Positions 1-8,408 of a stretch of 64,000 nucleotides of DNA are shown in pieces. Origin of the DNA: Streptomyces hyaluromycini (lineage in GTDB: Bacteria; Actinomycetota; Actinomycetes; Streptomycetales; Streptomycetaceae); assembly GCF_002217755.1 (NCBI RefSeq), contig NZ_BCFL01000041.1, positions 1-64,000 on the forward strand, read 5' to 3'. The stretch's first letter is position 1. The number at the start of each line of letters is the position of its first letter. Both the position numbers and the translations under genes were made by a program. The notes under the pieces were generated by a model. That model saw only the letters and a program-made list of their open reading frames with translations. It ran no database searches and was not told the DNA's origin.

Positions 1-49
1 ACCTAGCCAGTGGCCCGAGCGGCTCCGACATATTGCGATAATCAACCTC

Positions 50-952
50 ATGATCGAGGCGCGGCGGCTCCACATCCTCCGTGCGGTGGCCGACCACCGC
101 ACGGTGACGGCGGCTGCCGCCGCGCTGTATCTGACCCCCTCGGCCGTCTCCCAACAGCTGACAGCCCTTGAGCAGGAGACCGGCCACCGCCTGGTCGAGC
201 GCAGCGCCAAGGGCGTACGGCTGACCCCGGCCGGCGAGATCCTGCTCGCCCACACCAACGCGGTCCTCGCCCAGCTGGAGCGGGCCGAGGCAGAGCTGGC
301 CGCGTACGGTTCCGGCGAGGCCGGCACGGTCACCGTCGCCGCCTTCGCCACCGGCATCGCGCAGGTGGTCGCCCCGGCCGTGGCCCAGCTCGCCCGCACC
401 GCCCCCGGCATCCGCATCCGCGTCCAGGACGCCGAGGGCGACGCCAGCCTCCCGATGGTCCTGGACCGGCAGGTCGACGTCGCGGTCGCGGTCGAGTACC
501 GAGGGGCCCCGCCCGCCGACGACCCCCGGCTCACCCACGTATCCCTGTACGCCGAGCCGTTCGACGCAGTCGTCCCGCTCCACCACCGGCTGGCCGAGAC
601 CCCCGAGGTCCCCCTCGCCGAACTGGCCAAGGACACCTGGATCGGCCCGTACCCCGGCAACCCCTGCCACGACGTGGTCGTCCTGGCCTGCGAGAGCGCC
701 GGGTTCCAGCCCCGCCTGGAGCACTCCTCCGACGACTTCCGCGCCGTGGTGGCCCTGGCCTCGGCCGACGCGGGCGTGGCCCTCGTCCCGCGCTCGGCGC
801 TGCGCGGCATGGACCTGACCGGCGTGGTCGTACGCCCCGTCGACGGCGTCGCCCCGACCCGCCGCGTCTTCGCGGCCGTACGACGTGGAGCCGAGGGACA
901 TCCGCTGATCCGCCCGGTGCTGACGGCCCTGGGCGAGGCGGCACGGATGTGA
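50..952 (+). CDS. LysR-family transcriptional regulator
   Basis: This 300-residue protein has the standard LysR layout: an N-terminal winged helix-turn-helix (residues about 1-60, with SAVSQQLTALEQETG as the recognition region) followed by a two-lobed effector-binding domain (about 90-295). LysR proteins bind DNA as tetramers and respond to a small ligand; neither the ligand nor the target is evident here. The ATG is preceded by a GATAAT -10-like hexamer at 37-42 with seven bases between, so the transcript may be leaderless. The next gene lies 46 bp downstream on the same strand, separated by a strong inverted repeat, so the two are probably controlled separately. Family is certain, function unknown. 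Confidence 0.9.
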   Translation: MIEARRLHILRAVADHRTVTAAAAALYLTPSAVSQQLTALEQETGHRLVERSAKGVRLTPAGEILLAHTNAVLAQLERAEAELAAYGSGEAGTVTVAAFATGIAQVVAPAVAQLARTAPGIRIRVQDAEGDASLPMVLDRQVDVAVAVEYRGAPPADDPRLTHVSLYAEPFDAVVPLHHRLAETPEVPLAELAKDTWIGPYPGNPCHDVVVLACESAGFQPRLEHSSDDFRAVVALASADAGVALVPRSALRGMDLTGVVVRPVDGVAPTRRVFAAVRRGAEGHPLIRPVLTALGEAARM

Positions 953-968
953 GGCGTCCTTAACGCCG

Positions 969-1007
969 GCGTTTCACATCGGGGATATCGTCCCGGATGT
1001 GAAACGC
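969..1007. promoter_or_regulatory. Inverted-repeat operator over the XRE-gene promoter and start
   Basis: Two perfect 12-bp arms (969-980 and 996-1007, core GTTTCACATC/GATGTGAAAC) are separated by 15 bp. The spacer holds a TATCGT -10-like hexamer (986-991), and the right arm covers the GTG start at 999. A dimeric repressor bound here would block both promoter and start codon, which suggests autorepression by the XRE protein. Visible in sequence; binding is inferred. Confidence 0.6.
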
Positions 1008-1595
1008 GAGGAGACGGCCGTCCCGGACCCCGTCGCCCCCGACCCCGTCGACGCCCGCCTCGGCAGCCGCCTCGCCGAACTGCGGGCCGAACACGGCTGG
1101 TCCCTGGGCGAGTTGGCGGAGCGCAGCGGAGTGAGCAGGTCCACCCTGTCCCGGGCCGAACGGGCCGAGACCAGCCCCACGGCAGCCCTCCTCAACCGCC
1201 TCTGCAACGTCTACGGCCGGACCATGTCCCAGCTGCTCAGCGAGGTCGAGGCGGAACCCGCGCCCGTACTGCGCGCCGCCGAACAGCAGGTGTGGGAGGA
1301 CCGCGCCGCCGGTTTCGTACGACGCTCCGTGTCGCCGCCGCACGGCGGACTGCGCGGCGAACTCGTCGAGGGCCGGCTCTCCGTAGGGGCGGACATCGCC
1401 TACGACCGTCCGCCGGTGCCCGGTCTGGAGCAGCACATCTGGGTGCTCGACGGGAGCCTCGCCGTGACGGCGGAGGGCACCGAGCAGCTCCTGGACGCCG
1501 GAGACTGCCTGCGGCTGCGGGTGTGGGGGCCGACGCGGTTCCGGTGCGCCGGATCCGGCGAGACGCGGTACGTGCTGGCGGTGGTGCGGCCGTGA
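999..1595 (+). CDS. XRE-family regulator with C-terminal cupin domain
   Basis: This 198-residue protein has an N-terminal helix-turn-helix of the phage-repressor (XRE/Cro) type at about residues 18-75, containing LGELAERSGVSRSTLSRAE. A cupin beta-barrel fills about 115-190, seen in the run VLDGSLAVTAEGTEQLLDAGD. The HTH-cupin family usually senses a small metabolite in the barrel. The GTG start sits seven bases after a TATCGT -10-like box, so the mRNA is probably leaderless. The stop overlaps the GTG of the following acetyltransferase (GTGA), so the two are translationally coupled and the regulator may control that enzyme. The start region carries a 12-bp inverted repeat, the likely operator. 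Confidence 0.88.
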   Translation: MKREETAVPDPVAPDPVDARLGSRLAELRAEHGWSLGELAERSGVSRSTLSRAERAETSPTAALLNRLCNVYGRTMSQLLSEVEAEPAPVLRAAEQQVWEDRAAGFVRRSVSPPHGGLRGELVEGRLSVGADIAYDRPPVPGLEQHIWVLDGSLAVTAEGTEQLLDAGDCLRLRVWGPTRFRCAGSGETRYVLAVVRP

Positions 1596-2128
1596 GGACA
1601 CTGCGCCTCGGGGCGGAGCAACTGCCGCAACGGGTCGGGGAGCTGGCCGAACTCCTTGCCGACACCGTGAACGGCGGGGCGTCCGTCGGCTTCCTCGCCC
1701 CCTTGGCGCGGGAGCCGGCCGTCGCCTGGTGGCGGGGGCGGGCGGCCGCCGTTGCCGCCGGGCAGCTCGCCGTCTGGGTCGCGCTGGACGACGGCGGCCG
1801 GGCCGTCGGCACGGTCGGCCTGGCCTTCCCCCACCCCGACAAGCCCAACAGCCCGCACCGCGCCGAGTTGGTGAAGCTCATGGTCCACCGCGACGCCCGC
1901 GGCCGGGGCGTCGGACGCGGGCTGCTGGCCGTCGCCGAGGAGGCCGCGGTCGCCGCCGGGATCACCCTGCTCCATCTGGACACCGAGACGGACAGCCCCG
2001 CCGAGCACCTCTACCGCTCGGCCGGCTGGACCCGCGCCGGGGTCATCCCCGACTACGCCCTCGACCCCCACGGGGTGCTGCGCCCGACGACCCTCTACTA
2101 CAAGCACGTGGGCGCTCCGGCCGGATGA
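1592..2128 (+). CDS. GNAT-family N-acetyltransferase
   Basis: This 178-residue protein is a GCN5-related acetyltransferase that should transfer acetyl from acetyl-CoA to an amine. The acetyl-CoA pyrophosphate-binding motif A is clear: LVKLMVHRDARGRGVGRGLL (R-G-R-G-V-G-R-G at about residues 105-112). The C-terminal YRSAGW is typical of motif B. I chose the GTG at 1592, which overlaps the TGA of the XRE-cupin gene by four bases. The frame stays open further upstream, but that part lies inside the regulator and looks like shadow sequence. The substrate is unknown; coupling to a ligand-sensing repressor suggests inducible detoxification of an amine compound (inference). Confidence 0.88.
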   Translation: MRTLRLGAEQLPQRVGELAELLADTVNGGASVGFLAPLAREPAVAWWRGRAAAVAAGQLAVWVALDDGGRAVGTVGLAFPHPDKPNSPHRAELVKLMVHRDARGRGVGRGLLAVAEEAAVAAGITLLHLDTETDSPAEHLYRSAGWTRAGVIPDYALDPHGVLRPTTLYYKHVGAPAG

Positions 2129-2158
2129 CTGTCAGTGGCAGCGGCTACGGTTCGGGGC

Positions 2159-2518
2159 ATGCCGGAAGCCGAAGACGTACGCCGCGTCGCCCTGTCCCTG
2201 CCGGACACCAGCGAGAAGATCGCCTGGAGCATGCCCACGTTCCGGGTCGCCGGGAAGATGTTCGCCACGCTGCCCGAGGACGAGACCTCCATCGCCGTGC
2301 GCTGTCCCAAGGAGGAGCGCGACGAACTGGTGCTCGCCGAGCCGGCCAAGTTCTGGATCGCCGACCACGAGGCCCAGTTCGCCTGGGTCCGGGTCCGGCT
2401 CGCCGCGCTGGAGGGCGAGGGCGAACTGCGCGACATCCTCGCCGACTCCTGGAGGCAGGCGGCCCCGACCCGACTCCTGGACTCCTACCCGGAGTTGGGG
2501 CTGCCGGGCGGGAGCTGA
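2159..2518 (+). CDS. MmcQ/YjbR-family protein
   Basis: This 119-residue protein belongs to the MmcQ/YjbR family (CyaY-like fold), recognised from the start EDVRRVALSLPDTSEKI, the central strand WSMPTFRVAGKMFATL and the C-terminal ADSWRQAAP. Members are often called DNA-binding proteins, but their role is not established. The ATG at 2159 lies seven bases after a TACGGT -10-like box (2146-2151), which fits a leaderless transcript; an earlier GTG at 2135 would add eight residues before the family start. It follows the acetyltransferase by 30 bp, so it may have its own promoter. Confidence 0.8.
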   Translation: MPEAEDVRRVALSLPDTSEKIAWSMPTFRVAGKMFATLPEDETSIAVRCPKEERDELVLAEPAKFWIADHEAQFAWVRVRLAALEGEGELRDILADSWRQAAPTRLLDSYPELGLPGGS

Positions 2519-2631
2519 ACACCCGCGCCGCACCGTCACGGCCGGCCGGGGCAAAAGGCGTGCGCGATCACCGAGCCGAGTGCGGTATTGTTTCCTTGCG
2601 CGTTTCGACCGGGGAAACCCCAGGTCAAACG

Positions 2632-2710
<79 letters not shown>

Positions 2711-2728
2711 TTGCGAATGAGCAGGTCA

Positions 2729-2778
2729 GGGTGTGTGTCGGAGTCTTTGACTCCTGATGCACACCCTTGATTGTTTTC
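2729..2778 (+). terminator. Terminator after tRNA-Pro copy 1
   Basis: A hairpin with outer arms GGGTGTG (2729-2735) and CACACCC (2760-2766) and inner arms GGAG/CTCC, followed by the T-rich TTGATTGTTTT. It is placed to end the tRNA transcript. Confidence 0.65.
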
Positions 2779-2848
2779 CGGCATCCGCGTGCGGCAGGCG
2801 CGCGGTGCGTCGTGGGCGACGGACCAAGTGGGTGTGATGCCGCACTGG

Positions 2849-2877
2849 TTGACGTCGGTGCCCCGGCTGCTTATGCC
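2849..2877 (+). promoter_or_regulatory. Possible promoter of the epimerase gene
   Basis: TTGACG (2849-2854), a 17-bp spacer and TATGCC (2872-2877) resemble a housekeeping-sigma promoter. It lies 75 bp upstream of the 2952 start. Confidence 0.3.
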
Positions 2878-2914
2878 CTGCGGACATCCGGCCGGAGTAC
2901 TCTGGCGACCGAAG

Positions 2915-2930
2915 GTTTGAATTCTCAAAC
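2915..2930. promoter_or_regulatory. 16-bp palindrome upstream of the epimerase gene
   Basis: GTTTGA-ATTC-TCAAAC is a perfect inverted repeat ending 21 bp before the ATG at 2952. It is AT-rich in a GC-rich region and lies downstream of the candidate promoter, a typical place for a repressor site. The regulator is unknown. Confidence 0.45.
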
Positions 2931-2951
2931 AGTCGCTCATCGGAGAACGTC

Positions 2952-3860
2952 ATGCGCGTCGCGATCACCGGGTCCACCGGACTCATCGGTTCCGCCCTCA
3001 CCCGTTCCCTCCTCGCCGACGGCCACCGCGTGCTGCGGCTGACCCGCGGCCGGACCGCGGCCCGGGCGGCCGACGGGAGCGAATCCGCGCCCTGGGAGCC
3101 CGGCACCCGGCTGGACCCGGCCGTCCTGGACGGTGTGGACGCCGTGGTGCACCTGGCCGGAGCGGGAGTCGGCGACCGGCGCTGGAGCGCGGCGTACAAG
3201 CAGGAGATCGAGCTCAGCCGCCGCCAGGGGACGCGGACCGTCGCCGAGGCCTGTGCCGAGGCCGCCGAGCCGCCCCGGGTACTGATCTCGGCCTCGGCCA
3301 CCGGCTACTACGGCGACACCGGCGACCGTGTCGTCACGGAGACCGACCCGGCCGGCAGCGACTTCCTGGCCTCCGTCTGCGTCGGCTGGGAGTCCGCCGC
3401 CGCGCCGGCCGAGCAGGCCGGCGTCCGGGTCGTGCACCCGCGAACAGGTCTCGTGGTCTCCGCGGAGGGCGGCGCCTGGGGCAGACTTTTCCCGCTCTTC
3501 CGGTTCGGCCTCGGCGGCCGGCTCGGCTCGGGCGACCAGTACTGGCCGTTCATCTCGCTGCCCGACCACATCGCCGCCCTGCGCCACGCGATCGACCACG
3601 ACGACCTCGCCGGGCCGGTCAACTTCACGGCCCCCGAACCGCTGACCAACCGCGAGATCACCCGCGCGATGGGCCGGATCCTGCACCGGCCCACCCTCGC
3701 CGCCGTGCCCGCCTTCGCGCTGAGGATCGTCCTCGGCGAGTTCTCCGAGGGCATCACGGGCAGCTGCCGAGCCGTTCCGGCCGGTCTGCTGAAGACGGGT
3801 TTCACCTTCCGGCAGCCCGGCATCGACGACGCGCTGCGCGCCGCGCTGTCCCAGGGGTGA
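2952..3860 (+). CDS. TIGR01777-family (YfcH-like) epimerase/SDR protein
   Basis: This 302-residue protein is an extended short-chain dehydrogenase of the TIGR01777/YfcH (SDR39U) family. The N-terminal Rossmann motif ITGSTGLIGSALTRSLL binds NAD(P). VHLAGAGVGDRRW and the YYGDTG segment are family signatures, and the C-terminal DUF1731 domain (about 245-300) contains GEFSEGITGSCRAVPAGLL. Length is normal. The physiological substrate is not known for the family; the enzyme is expected in the cytoplasm. A GGAGA ribosome site lies just before the ATG, and a 16-bp palindrome lies 21 bp upstream, so expression may be regulated locally. Confidence 0.9.
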   Translation: MRVAITGSTGLIGSALTRSLLADGHRVLRLTRGRTAARAADGSESAPWEPGTRLDPAVLDGVDAVVHLAGAGVGDRRWSAAYKQEIELSRRQGTRTVAEACAEAAEPPRVLISASATGYYGDTGDRVVTETDPAGSDFLASVCVGWESAAAPAEQAGVRVVHPRTGLVVSAEGGAWGRLFPLFRFGLGGRLGSGDQYWPFISLPDHIAALRHAIDHDDLAGPVNFTAPEPLTNREITRAMGRILHRPTLAAVPAFALRIVLGEFSEGITGSCRAVPAGLLKTGFTFRQPGIDDALRAALSQG

Positions 3861-3917
3861 CCGACCGGGTCCGCCGGCCCCGGTGGTCGCTCCGACCTGC
3901 CGCGTTAACCTGTCGTT

Positions 3918-6068
3918 ATGTGCCCGAACCGTCCGGAAGGGGCCGAACCCGAGTCGTCCCCGGCCGCGGGGGCGCGGGCGAGGGCACTGGCGCTGGCCCT
4001 CCGGCAGGCGACGACGGGTGTCGGGGGACGGGGCGCCCTCCTGCACCGATGGGACCCCGGCACGGGCCGGCTGACCCTGGTGGCGGTGGACGGTGTCGAC
4101 GCCGAGGCGGCGCGGCCCTGGGCGGAGCTGCGCGAGGAACAGGACGCGCCGCCGTCCTGTGCACTGCGCCGCGGCGTCCTCGTCCAGGCGGCCGGGGACG
4201 GCCTCGGGACCGGCGCGGCCGGTACGGTGGCGGTCCCCCTGATCGGGGCCGCCGGGCCCGTCGGCGCGCTCTCGGTACTGCTGGTGCCCGGAACCGGCGA
4301 GCCCGACGACATACAGCTGTCCTTCCTGCACGCGGTGGCGGCCTGGACCGCCGAGTGCCTGGACTTCGCCGCCGGGAAGCCGCCGCACCGGGAACCCCTG
4401 CCCGGGCACGGGCGCACGGCCCGGACGATGGCGCTGACCGCGACGCTCGCCGAGGCCGTGACCGTCCAGGACGTCGTACGGGCCGTGGCGCAGCACGTCC
4501 TGTCGCCGTTCGGCGCCGACGGGATGATCGTCTCCGTGTTCGAGGACGGCAGGCTGACCAGGGTCGGCGAGGTCGGCTACCCGGCGGACTACCTGCGGCG
4601 GTTCGAGGGCCCGCTCAACGCCGGCATGCCCGTCACCGACGTGCTGCGCACCCGCAGGGCGCAGTTCATGGAGTCGCCCGCCCAGATGTACGAGCGCTAT
4701 CCCGCCGTCACGGACAAGATCCTGATGGGGACCTCGCCCAAGATGGCCTGGGCGTTCCTGCCGCTGATCGCCTCCGGGCGGGCCGTCGGGGTCTCGGTCC
4801 TGTCCTACAACCAGCCGCGCCTCTTCAGTGAGGAGGACCGCGCCCACCTGACCACGTTCAGCGCCCTGGTCGGCCAGGCGCTGGAGCGGGCCCGCCTGTA
4901 CGACCTGGAGCACGCCCGCGCCCAGGAACTGCAGAGCGCCCTGCTGCCCCGGACACTGCCGCGGCTGCCCGGCGCCGTCGCGGCCGCGCGCTACCTGCCG
5001 GCGGGCCGGGGCGAACAGGTGGGCGGCGACTGGTTCGACGTGATCCCGCTCTCCGCCGACCGGGTCGCCCTGGTGGTCGGCGACGTGATGGGCCACGGCA
5101 TCGCCGAGGCCGCCACCATGGGCCGGCTGCGCACCGCCGTACGCACCCTCGCCGACCTCGACATGGCCCCGGACGACCTGCTGGGCCACCTCAACGACCT
5201 GGTCAGCGAGCTGGGCGAGGACTTCTACGCCACCTGCCTGTACGCCGTCTACGACCCGGTCGGCCGCACCTGCTGCTACTCCCTCGCCGGGCATCCGCCG
5301 CCGGTGTTCGTGCATCCCGACGGCACCGTGCAGAGCCCCGTCGTGAGCCCCGATCCGCCGCTCGGCGCCGCCACCCCGCCGTTCGCCGTGCACGAACTCC
5401 CGCTCCCGGACGGGAGCCTGGTCGTGCTGTGCACCGACGGGCTCATCGAATCCGGGGCACGGGATGCCGAGGAGGGTCTGGCTGAGCTGCTGCGCGTGCT
5501 GGGCCGGGCCGCGGTCCGGCCGGCCCGTTTCACCGGCGCCGACCAGGAGGAGGACTTCCGGGGCGTGGCGGAGCTGTGCGACACGGTCGTCGCGGAGCTG
5601 CTGCCGGACCGGGAGCGGACCACCGACGACGCGGCCCTGCTCATCGCCCACACCCGGGCCCTGCCCCCCGGCGACATCGCCTCCTTCGGCCTGCCCGACG
5701 ACCCCCGGGCGGCCGGCCGGGCCCGTGAACTCGTCCGCGACCAGCTCTCCCGGTGGGGCCTGGACGACCTGTCGACGACCACCGAACTCCTGGTCAGCGA
5801 GCTGGTCGGCAACGTGATCCGGCACGGCAAGGGCCCCATGCGGCTACGGCTGCTGCGCAGCCGCAACCTGACCTGCGAGGTCTACGACGGCAGTCTCAGC
5901 ACCCCGCGCATCCGTCACGCCACCTACACCGACGAGGGCGGCCGCGGCCTGCAGCTGGTCGCCGCCCTGTCCCGGCGCTGGGGCGCCCGCTACCTCAGCG
6001 ACGCCAAGTGCATCTGGACCGAGCAGGACATCCCGAACGGCTCCCGCTGCCGAGAGCCCAGAACCTGA
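3918..6068 (+). CDS. GAF-SpoIIE/PP2C phosphatase with C-terminal ATPase (anti-sigma-like) domain
   Basis: This 716-residue signalling protein has two GAF-like segments (about 15-150 and 170-320), a helical linker (ARAQELQSALLPRTLPRLPG, about 330-350), a SpoIIE/PP2C serine phosphatase domain (about 350-560, metal-site motif VGGDWFDVI) and a C-terminal HATPase_c domain (about 585-705, N-box ELLVSELVGNVIRHG). This is the common Streptomyces layout in which the phosphatase dephosphorylates an anti-anti-sigma factor and the ATPase domain resembles RsbW-type kinases. No transmembrane segment is seen, so it is cytosolic, and the GAF domains are the presumed sensors. TAACCT at 3906-3911, six bases before the ATG, suggests a leaderless mRNA. 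Its partner sigma pathway is not encoded next to it. Confidence 0.92.
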   Translation: MCPNRPEGAEPESSPAAGARARALALALRQATTGVGGRGALLHRWDPGTGRLTLVAVDGVDAEAARPWAELREEQDAPPSCALRRGVLVQAAGDGLGTGAAGTVAVPLIGAAGPVGALSVLLVPGTGEPDDIQLSFLHAVAAWTAECLDFAAGKPPHREPLPGHGRTARTMALTATLAEAVTVQDVVRAVAQHVLSPFGADGMIVSVFEDGRLTRVGEVGYPADYLRRFEGPLNAGMPVTDVLRTRRAQFMESPAQMYERYPAVTDKILMGTSPKMAWAFLPLIASGRAVGVSVLSYNQPRLFSEEDRAHLTTFSALVGQALERARLYDLEHARAQELQSALLPRTLPRLPGAVAAARYLPAGRGEQVGGDWFDVIPLSADRVALVVGDVMGHGIAEAATMGRLRTAVRTLADLDMAPDDLLGHLNDLVSELGEDFYATCLYAVYDPVGRTCCYSLAGHPPPVFVHPDGTVQSPVVSPDPPLGAATPPFAVHELPLPDGSLVVLCTDGLIESGARDAEEGLAELLRVLGRAAVRPARFTGADQEEDFRGVAELCDTVVAELLPDRERTTDDAALLIAHTRALPPGDIASFGLPDDPRAAGRARELVRDQLSRWGLDDLSTTTELLVSELVGNVIRHGKGPMRLRLLRSRNLTCEVYDGSLSTPRIRHATYTDEGGRGLQLVAALSRRWGARYLSDAKCIWTEQDIPNGSRCREPRT

Positions 6069-6139
6069 CATTCCAGTATCGACAGGTCGAAGCCAAGATG
6101 TCTTGCCGAATCTGTCACTACTGGATTTACGATGGAATC

Positions 6140-6652
6140 ATGAGCCTTCGCCACGCACTCCTCGGACTCCTCGTCGACCGGCCCGCCAGCGGCTACGACC
6201 TGCTGAAGCTGTTCGACACCTCGCTGGCCCACGTCTGGCCGGCCACCCAGAGCCAGGTCTACGGGGAACTGAACCGGCTGGCGGAGGCCGGGCTGGTCGA
6301 CGTGTCCGCCGAGGGCCCGCGCCGGCGCAAGGAGTACCGGGTCACGGACGAGGGGGTCAAGGAGCTGCGGGAGTGGCTGGTCGCCCCGACGCAGCAGCAG
6401 CCGCGCCGCAGCGAACTGCTGCTCAAGGTGTTCTTCTTCAACCTGGGGTCCGACGAGCAGGCCCGCGCGGTCCTCGCCGAGCGGGCGGAGCTGGCCACGG
6501 CCTACCATGAGCGGCTCGCGGAGCTGAGAACCGAACTGGAGCAGGACGAGGGGCCGTTGACCGCCAACGGCCGGATCGCCCTCGAATACGGCCTGCGCTG
6601 GGCCGAGATGGAGCGCGACTGGGCCCGCTGGGCCGCCGAACAGCTCGGCTGA
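6140..6652 (+). CDS. PadR-family transcriptional regulator
   Basis: This 170-residue protein has a PadR N-terminal winged helix (about 3-75: LRHALLGLLVDRPASGYDL, then the wing EYRVTDEGV) and a C-terminal helical dimerisation region (Vir-like, about 90-165). PadR proteins repress stress or efflux genes and respond to small ligands. I chose the ATG at 6140: it is the family start and follows a TACGAT -10-like box (6128-6133) by six bases, consistent with a leaderless transcript. The frame is open further upstream, but that overlaps the phosphatase gene. No efflux gene adjoins it, so the target is unknown. Confidence 0.88.
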   Translation: MSLRHALLGLLVDRPASGYDLLKLFDTSLAHVWPATQSQVYGELNRLAEAGLVDVSAEGPRRRKEYRVTDEGVKELREWLVAPTQQQPRRSELLLKVFFFNLGSDEQARAVLAERAELATAYHERLAELRTELEQDEGPLTANGRIALEYGLRWAEMERDWARWAAEQLG

Positions 6653-6695
6653 ACGCCGTCGGCGGCACACCGGCCGGGTGCCCGGGAGCGGCTCC

Positions 6696-7232
6696 CTAGC
6701 TCACGAACCCCACATGGGCCAGGGCCTGCTTCAGCAGCACCCCGTGGCCGCCGGGCATCTCGCTCTGCAAGGCCTCGGACACCGCCTCCTGCGGGCTGAA
6801 CCACACCAGGTCCAGGGCGTCCTGCCGGGGCCGGCAGTCACCGGTGACCGGCACGATGTAGGCCAGCGACACCGCGTGCTGACGCGGGTCGTGATACGGG
6901 GTGACGCCCAGCGTCGGGAAGTACTCGGCCACCGTGAACGGCTGCAGCGAGGTCGGCACCCGGGGCAGGGCGACCGGGCCGAGGTCCTTCTCCAGATGGC
7001 GCAGCAGGGCGTCGCGGACCCGCTCGTGGTGCAGGACACGGCCGGAGACGAGGGTCCGGCTGACGGTTCCGTCCGGGCCGATACGGAGCAGCAGTCCGAT
7101 GCTGGTGACTTCGCCGCTGTCGTCGACGCGTACCGGCACGGCCTCCACGTACAGGATCGGCATACGGGCGCGAGCCATCTCCAGCTCGTCGGAGGACAGC
7201 CAACCGGGCGTGGTTTCGGTCATGTCAGACAT
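6696..7232 (-). CDS. NUDIX-fold protein, DUF4916 type
   Basis: This 178-residue protein looks like a NUDIX-fold protein of the DUF4916 group. The region equivalent to the Nudix box (SGRVLHHERVRDALLRHLEK) keeps the spacing but lacks the usual G-x5-E-x7-REUxEExGU residues, so hydrolase activity is doubtful. The C-terminal half (LAYIVPV...LDLVWFSPQEA) matches the later NUDIX strands. A TATGAT -10-like box (7239-7244) lies six bases before the ATG, suggesting a leaderless mRNA. It is convergent with the PadR gene and stands alone. Confidence 0.7.
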   Translation of the reverse strand: MSDMTETTPGWLSSDELEMARARMPILYVEAVPVRVDDSGEVTSIGLLLRIGPDGTVSRTLVSGRVLHHERVRDALLRHLEKDLGPVALPRVPTSLQPFTVAEYFPTLGVTPYHDPRQHAVSLAYIVPVTGDCRPRQDALDLVWFSPQEAVSEALQSEMPGGHGVLLKQALAHVGFVS

Positions 7233-7265
7233 TGCTTGATCATACTTTCCGGGCGGGGCGCGCGG

Positions 7266-8408
7266 TCAGTCGCGGCCGGGGTCGGATGCGGGGAGTCCGT
7301 AGAGGCGACGGGCGTTGTCGCGTCCTGTCCAGGCGGCGATCCGCACCGCGTCGGTCGGGCTCAGTTCATCGGCGTCCACCCGGTCCTGGAGCATTCCGGC
7401 CAGCCCCTGCCGGAAGGACAGCGCGCCGAGGTGGTGGAACTCGGCCACACCATAGGCGTCCGAGCTGTACAGCAGTTTGCGGAACGGGGTGATCTCCATC
7501 GCCTCCGCCAGCACCGCCCCGGCCCGGGCCGGGCCCACGTGGTGCAGCGTGAGCCCGACGTCGAGGTGCACATGTTCGAACACCGCGGCCAGGTAGGCGG
7601 CTTGACGCTGGTAGGGCCAGCAGTGCAGCAGGAGCACCGGGACGGTGCCCACGGTCAGCCGCAGCCAGTCGGTGAGCAGGGCCGGGTCCGCCTGGTGCAG
7701 CCGCAGGTCCGAGTCCCCGAAACCGGCGTGGAGCTGGAGCGGCAGTCCGAGTCCGACGGCGGTCCACAGCAGATGACGTATCAGCACCGGGTCCGTGAGC
7801 CTGCCGCCCCGGGCGAACCACAGCGCGGCCGCGCGGGTCACCTCGGCGTACGTCGGCCGCGCCGGGTCCAGGGCGAAGCCGGTGCGGTAGGCGGCCACCG
7901 ACTTGACCGCGACCACACCCGGCCGCCGTGCCGCCTCCTCGGCCGCCGCCCGGAAGGCGGCCGCGTACCCGGCCGCCTCGATGCCCTGTGCGGCCACCGC
8001 CTCGGCGATGCTCTCCAGGCGTACGACCTCGTAGGCACGCGCGCCGGCCGCCGCGGCGAGTTCGGCGGGGGAGGTGACCGGGTGCGGGGCGAAGCCGGTG
8101 TCCACGCAGAATGCCTCGGTGTGCGCGGCCGTCAGGAACCGGCGGTTGACCTCCTGCCAGCCCAGTTCGGCCCGGCGCGCCAGGTAGTCGGCGGCGGGCG
8201 CGTGCCGGTCCAGCCCGAGCAGGGGTGCGCAGTGCCGTCGTACGGCGATGCCCGCCGGGCTGTCGAACGGCGAGACGCCCGGCCAGGCCTCGCCCTCGGT
8301 CAGCAGCGACTCGAACTCCGGCCCGGTGAGGTCGGCGGTGACCGCGCCGTGGCAGTGGTGGTCGACGAGGGGGAGCGCGTCCAGGGCTTCCCGGATCGGT
8401 CCCGGCAT
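7266..8408 (-). CDS. Amidohydrolase (FluG N-terminal-like)
   Basis: This 380-residue member of the amidohydrolase superfamily (TIM barrel, metal-dependent) has the N-terminal HxH motif in LPLVDHHCHGAV. Later barrel elements are PLQLHAGFGDSD, VLLLHCWPYQRQA, VHLDVGLTLHHVG and KLLYSSDAYGVAEF, the last supplying the C-terminal Asp region. It resembles the amidohydrolase half of fungal FluG, whose other half is glutamine-synthetase-like. Here exactly such a gene lies immediately upstream, and the ATG at 8408 overlaps its stop by one base (TGATG), so the two are co-translated. The enzyme may hydrolyse an amide or gamma-glutamyl compound linked to the partner enzyme (inference). Confidence 0.85.
   Translation of the reverse strand: MPGPIREALDALPLVDHHCHGAVTADLTGPEFESLLTEGEAWPGVSPFDSPAGIAVRRHCAPLLGLDRHAPAADYLARRAELGWQEVNRRFLTAAHTEAFCVDTGFAPHPVTSPAELAAAAGARAYEVVRLESIAEAVAAQGIEAAGYAAAFRAAAEEAARRPGVVAVKSVAAYRTGFALDPARPTYAEVTRAAALWFARGGRLTDPVLIRHLLWTAVGLGLPLQLHAGFGDSDLRLHQADPALLTDWLRLTVGTVPVLLLHCWPYQRQAAYLAAVFEHVHLDVGLTLHHVGPARAGAVLAEAMEITPFRKLLYSSDAYGVAEFHHLGALSFRQGLAGMLQDRVDADELSPTDAVRIAAWTGRDNARRLYGLPASDPGRD

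Noticed and set aside
2937..5825. A 962-codon open frame on the minus strand
   Set aside because: It is antisense to the epimerase and SpoIIE-type phosphatase; the composition is Gly/Arg/Pro/Gln-rich as for shadow frames.
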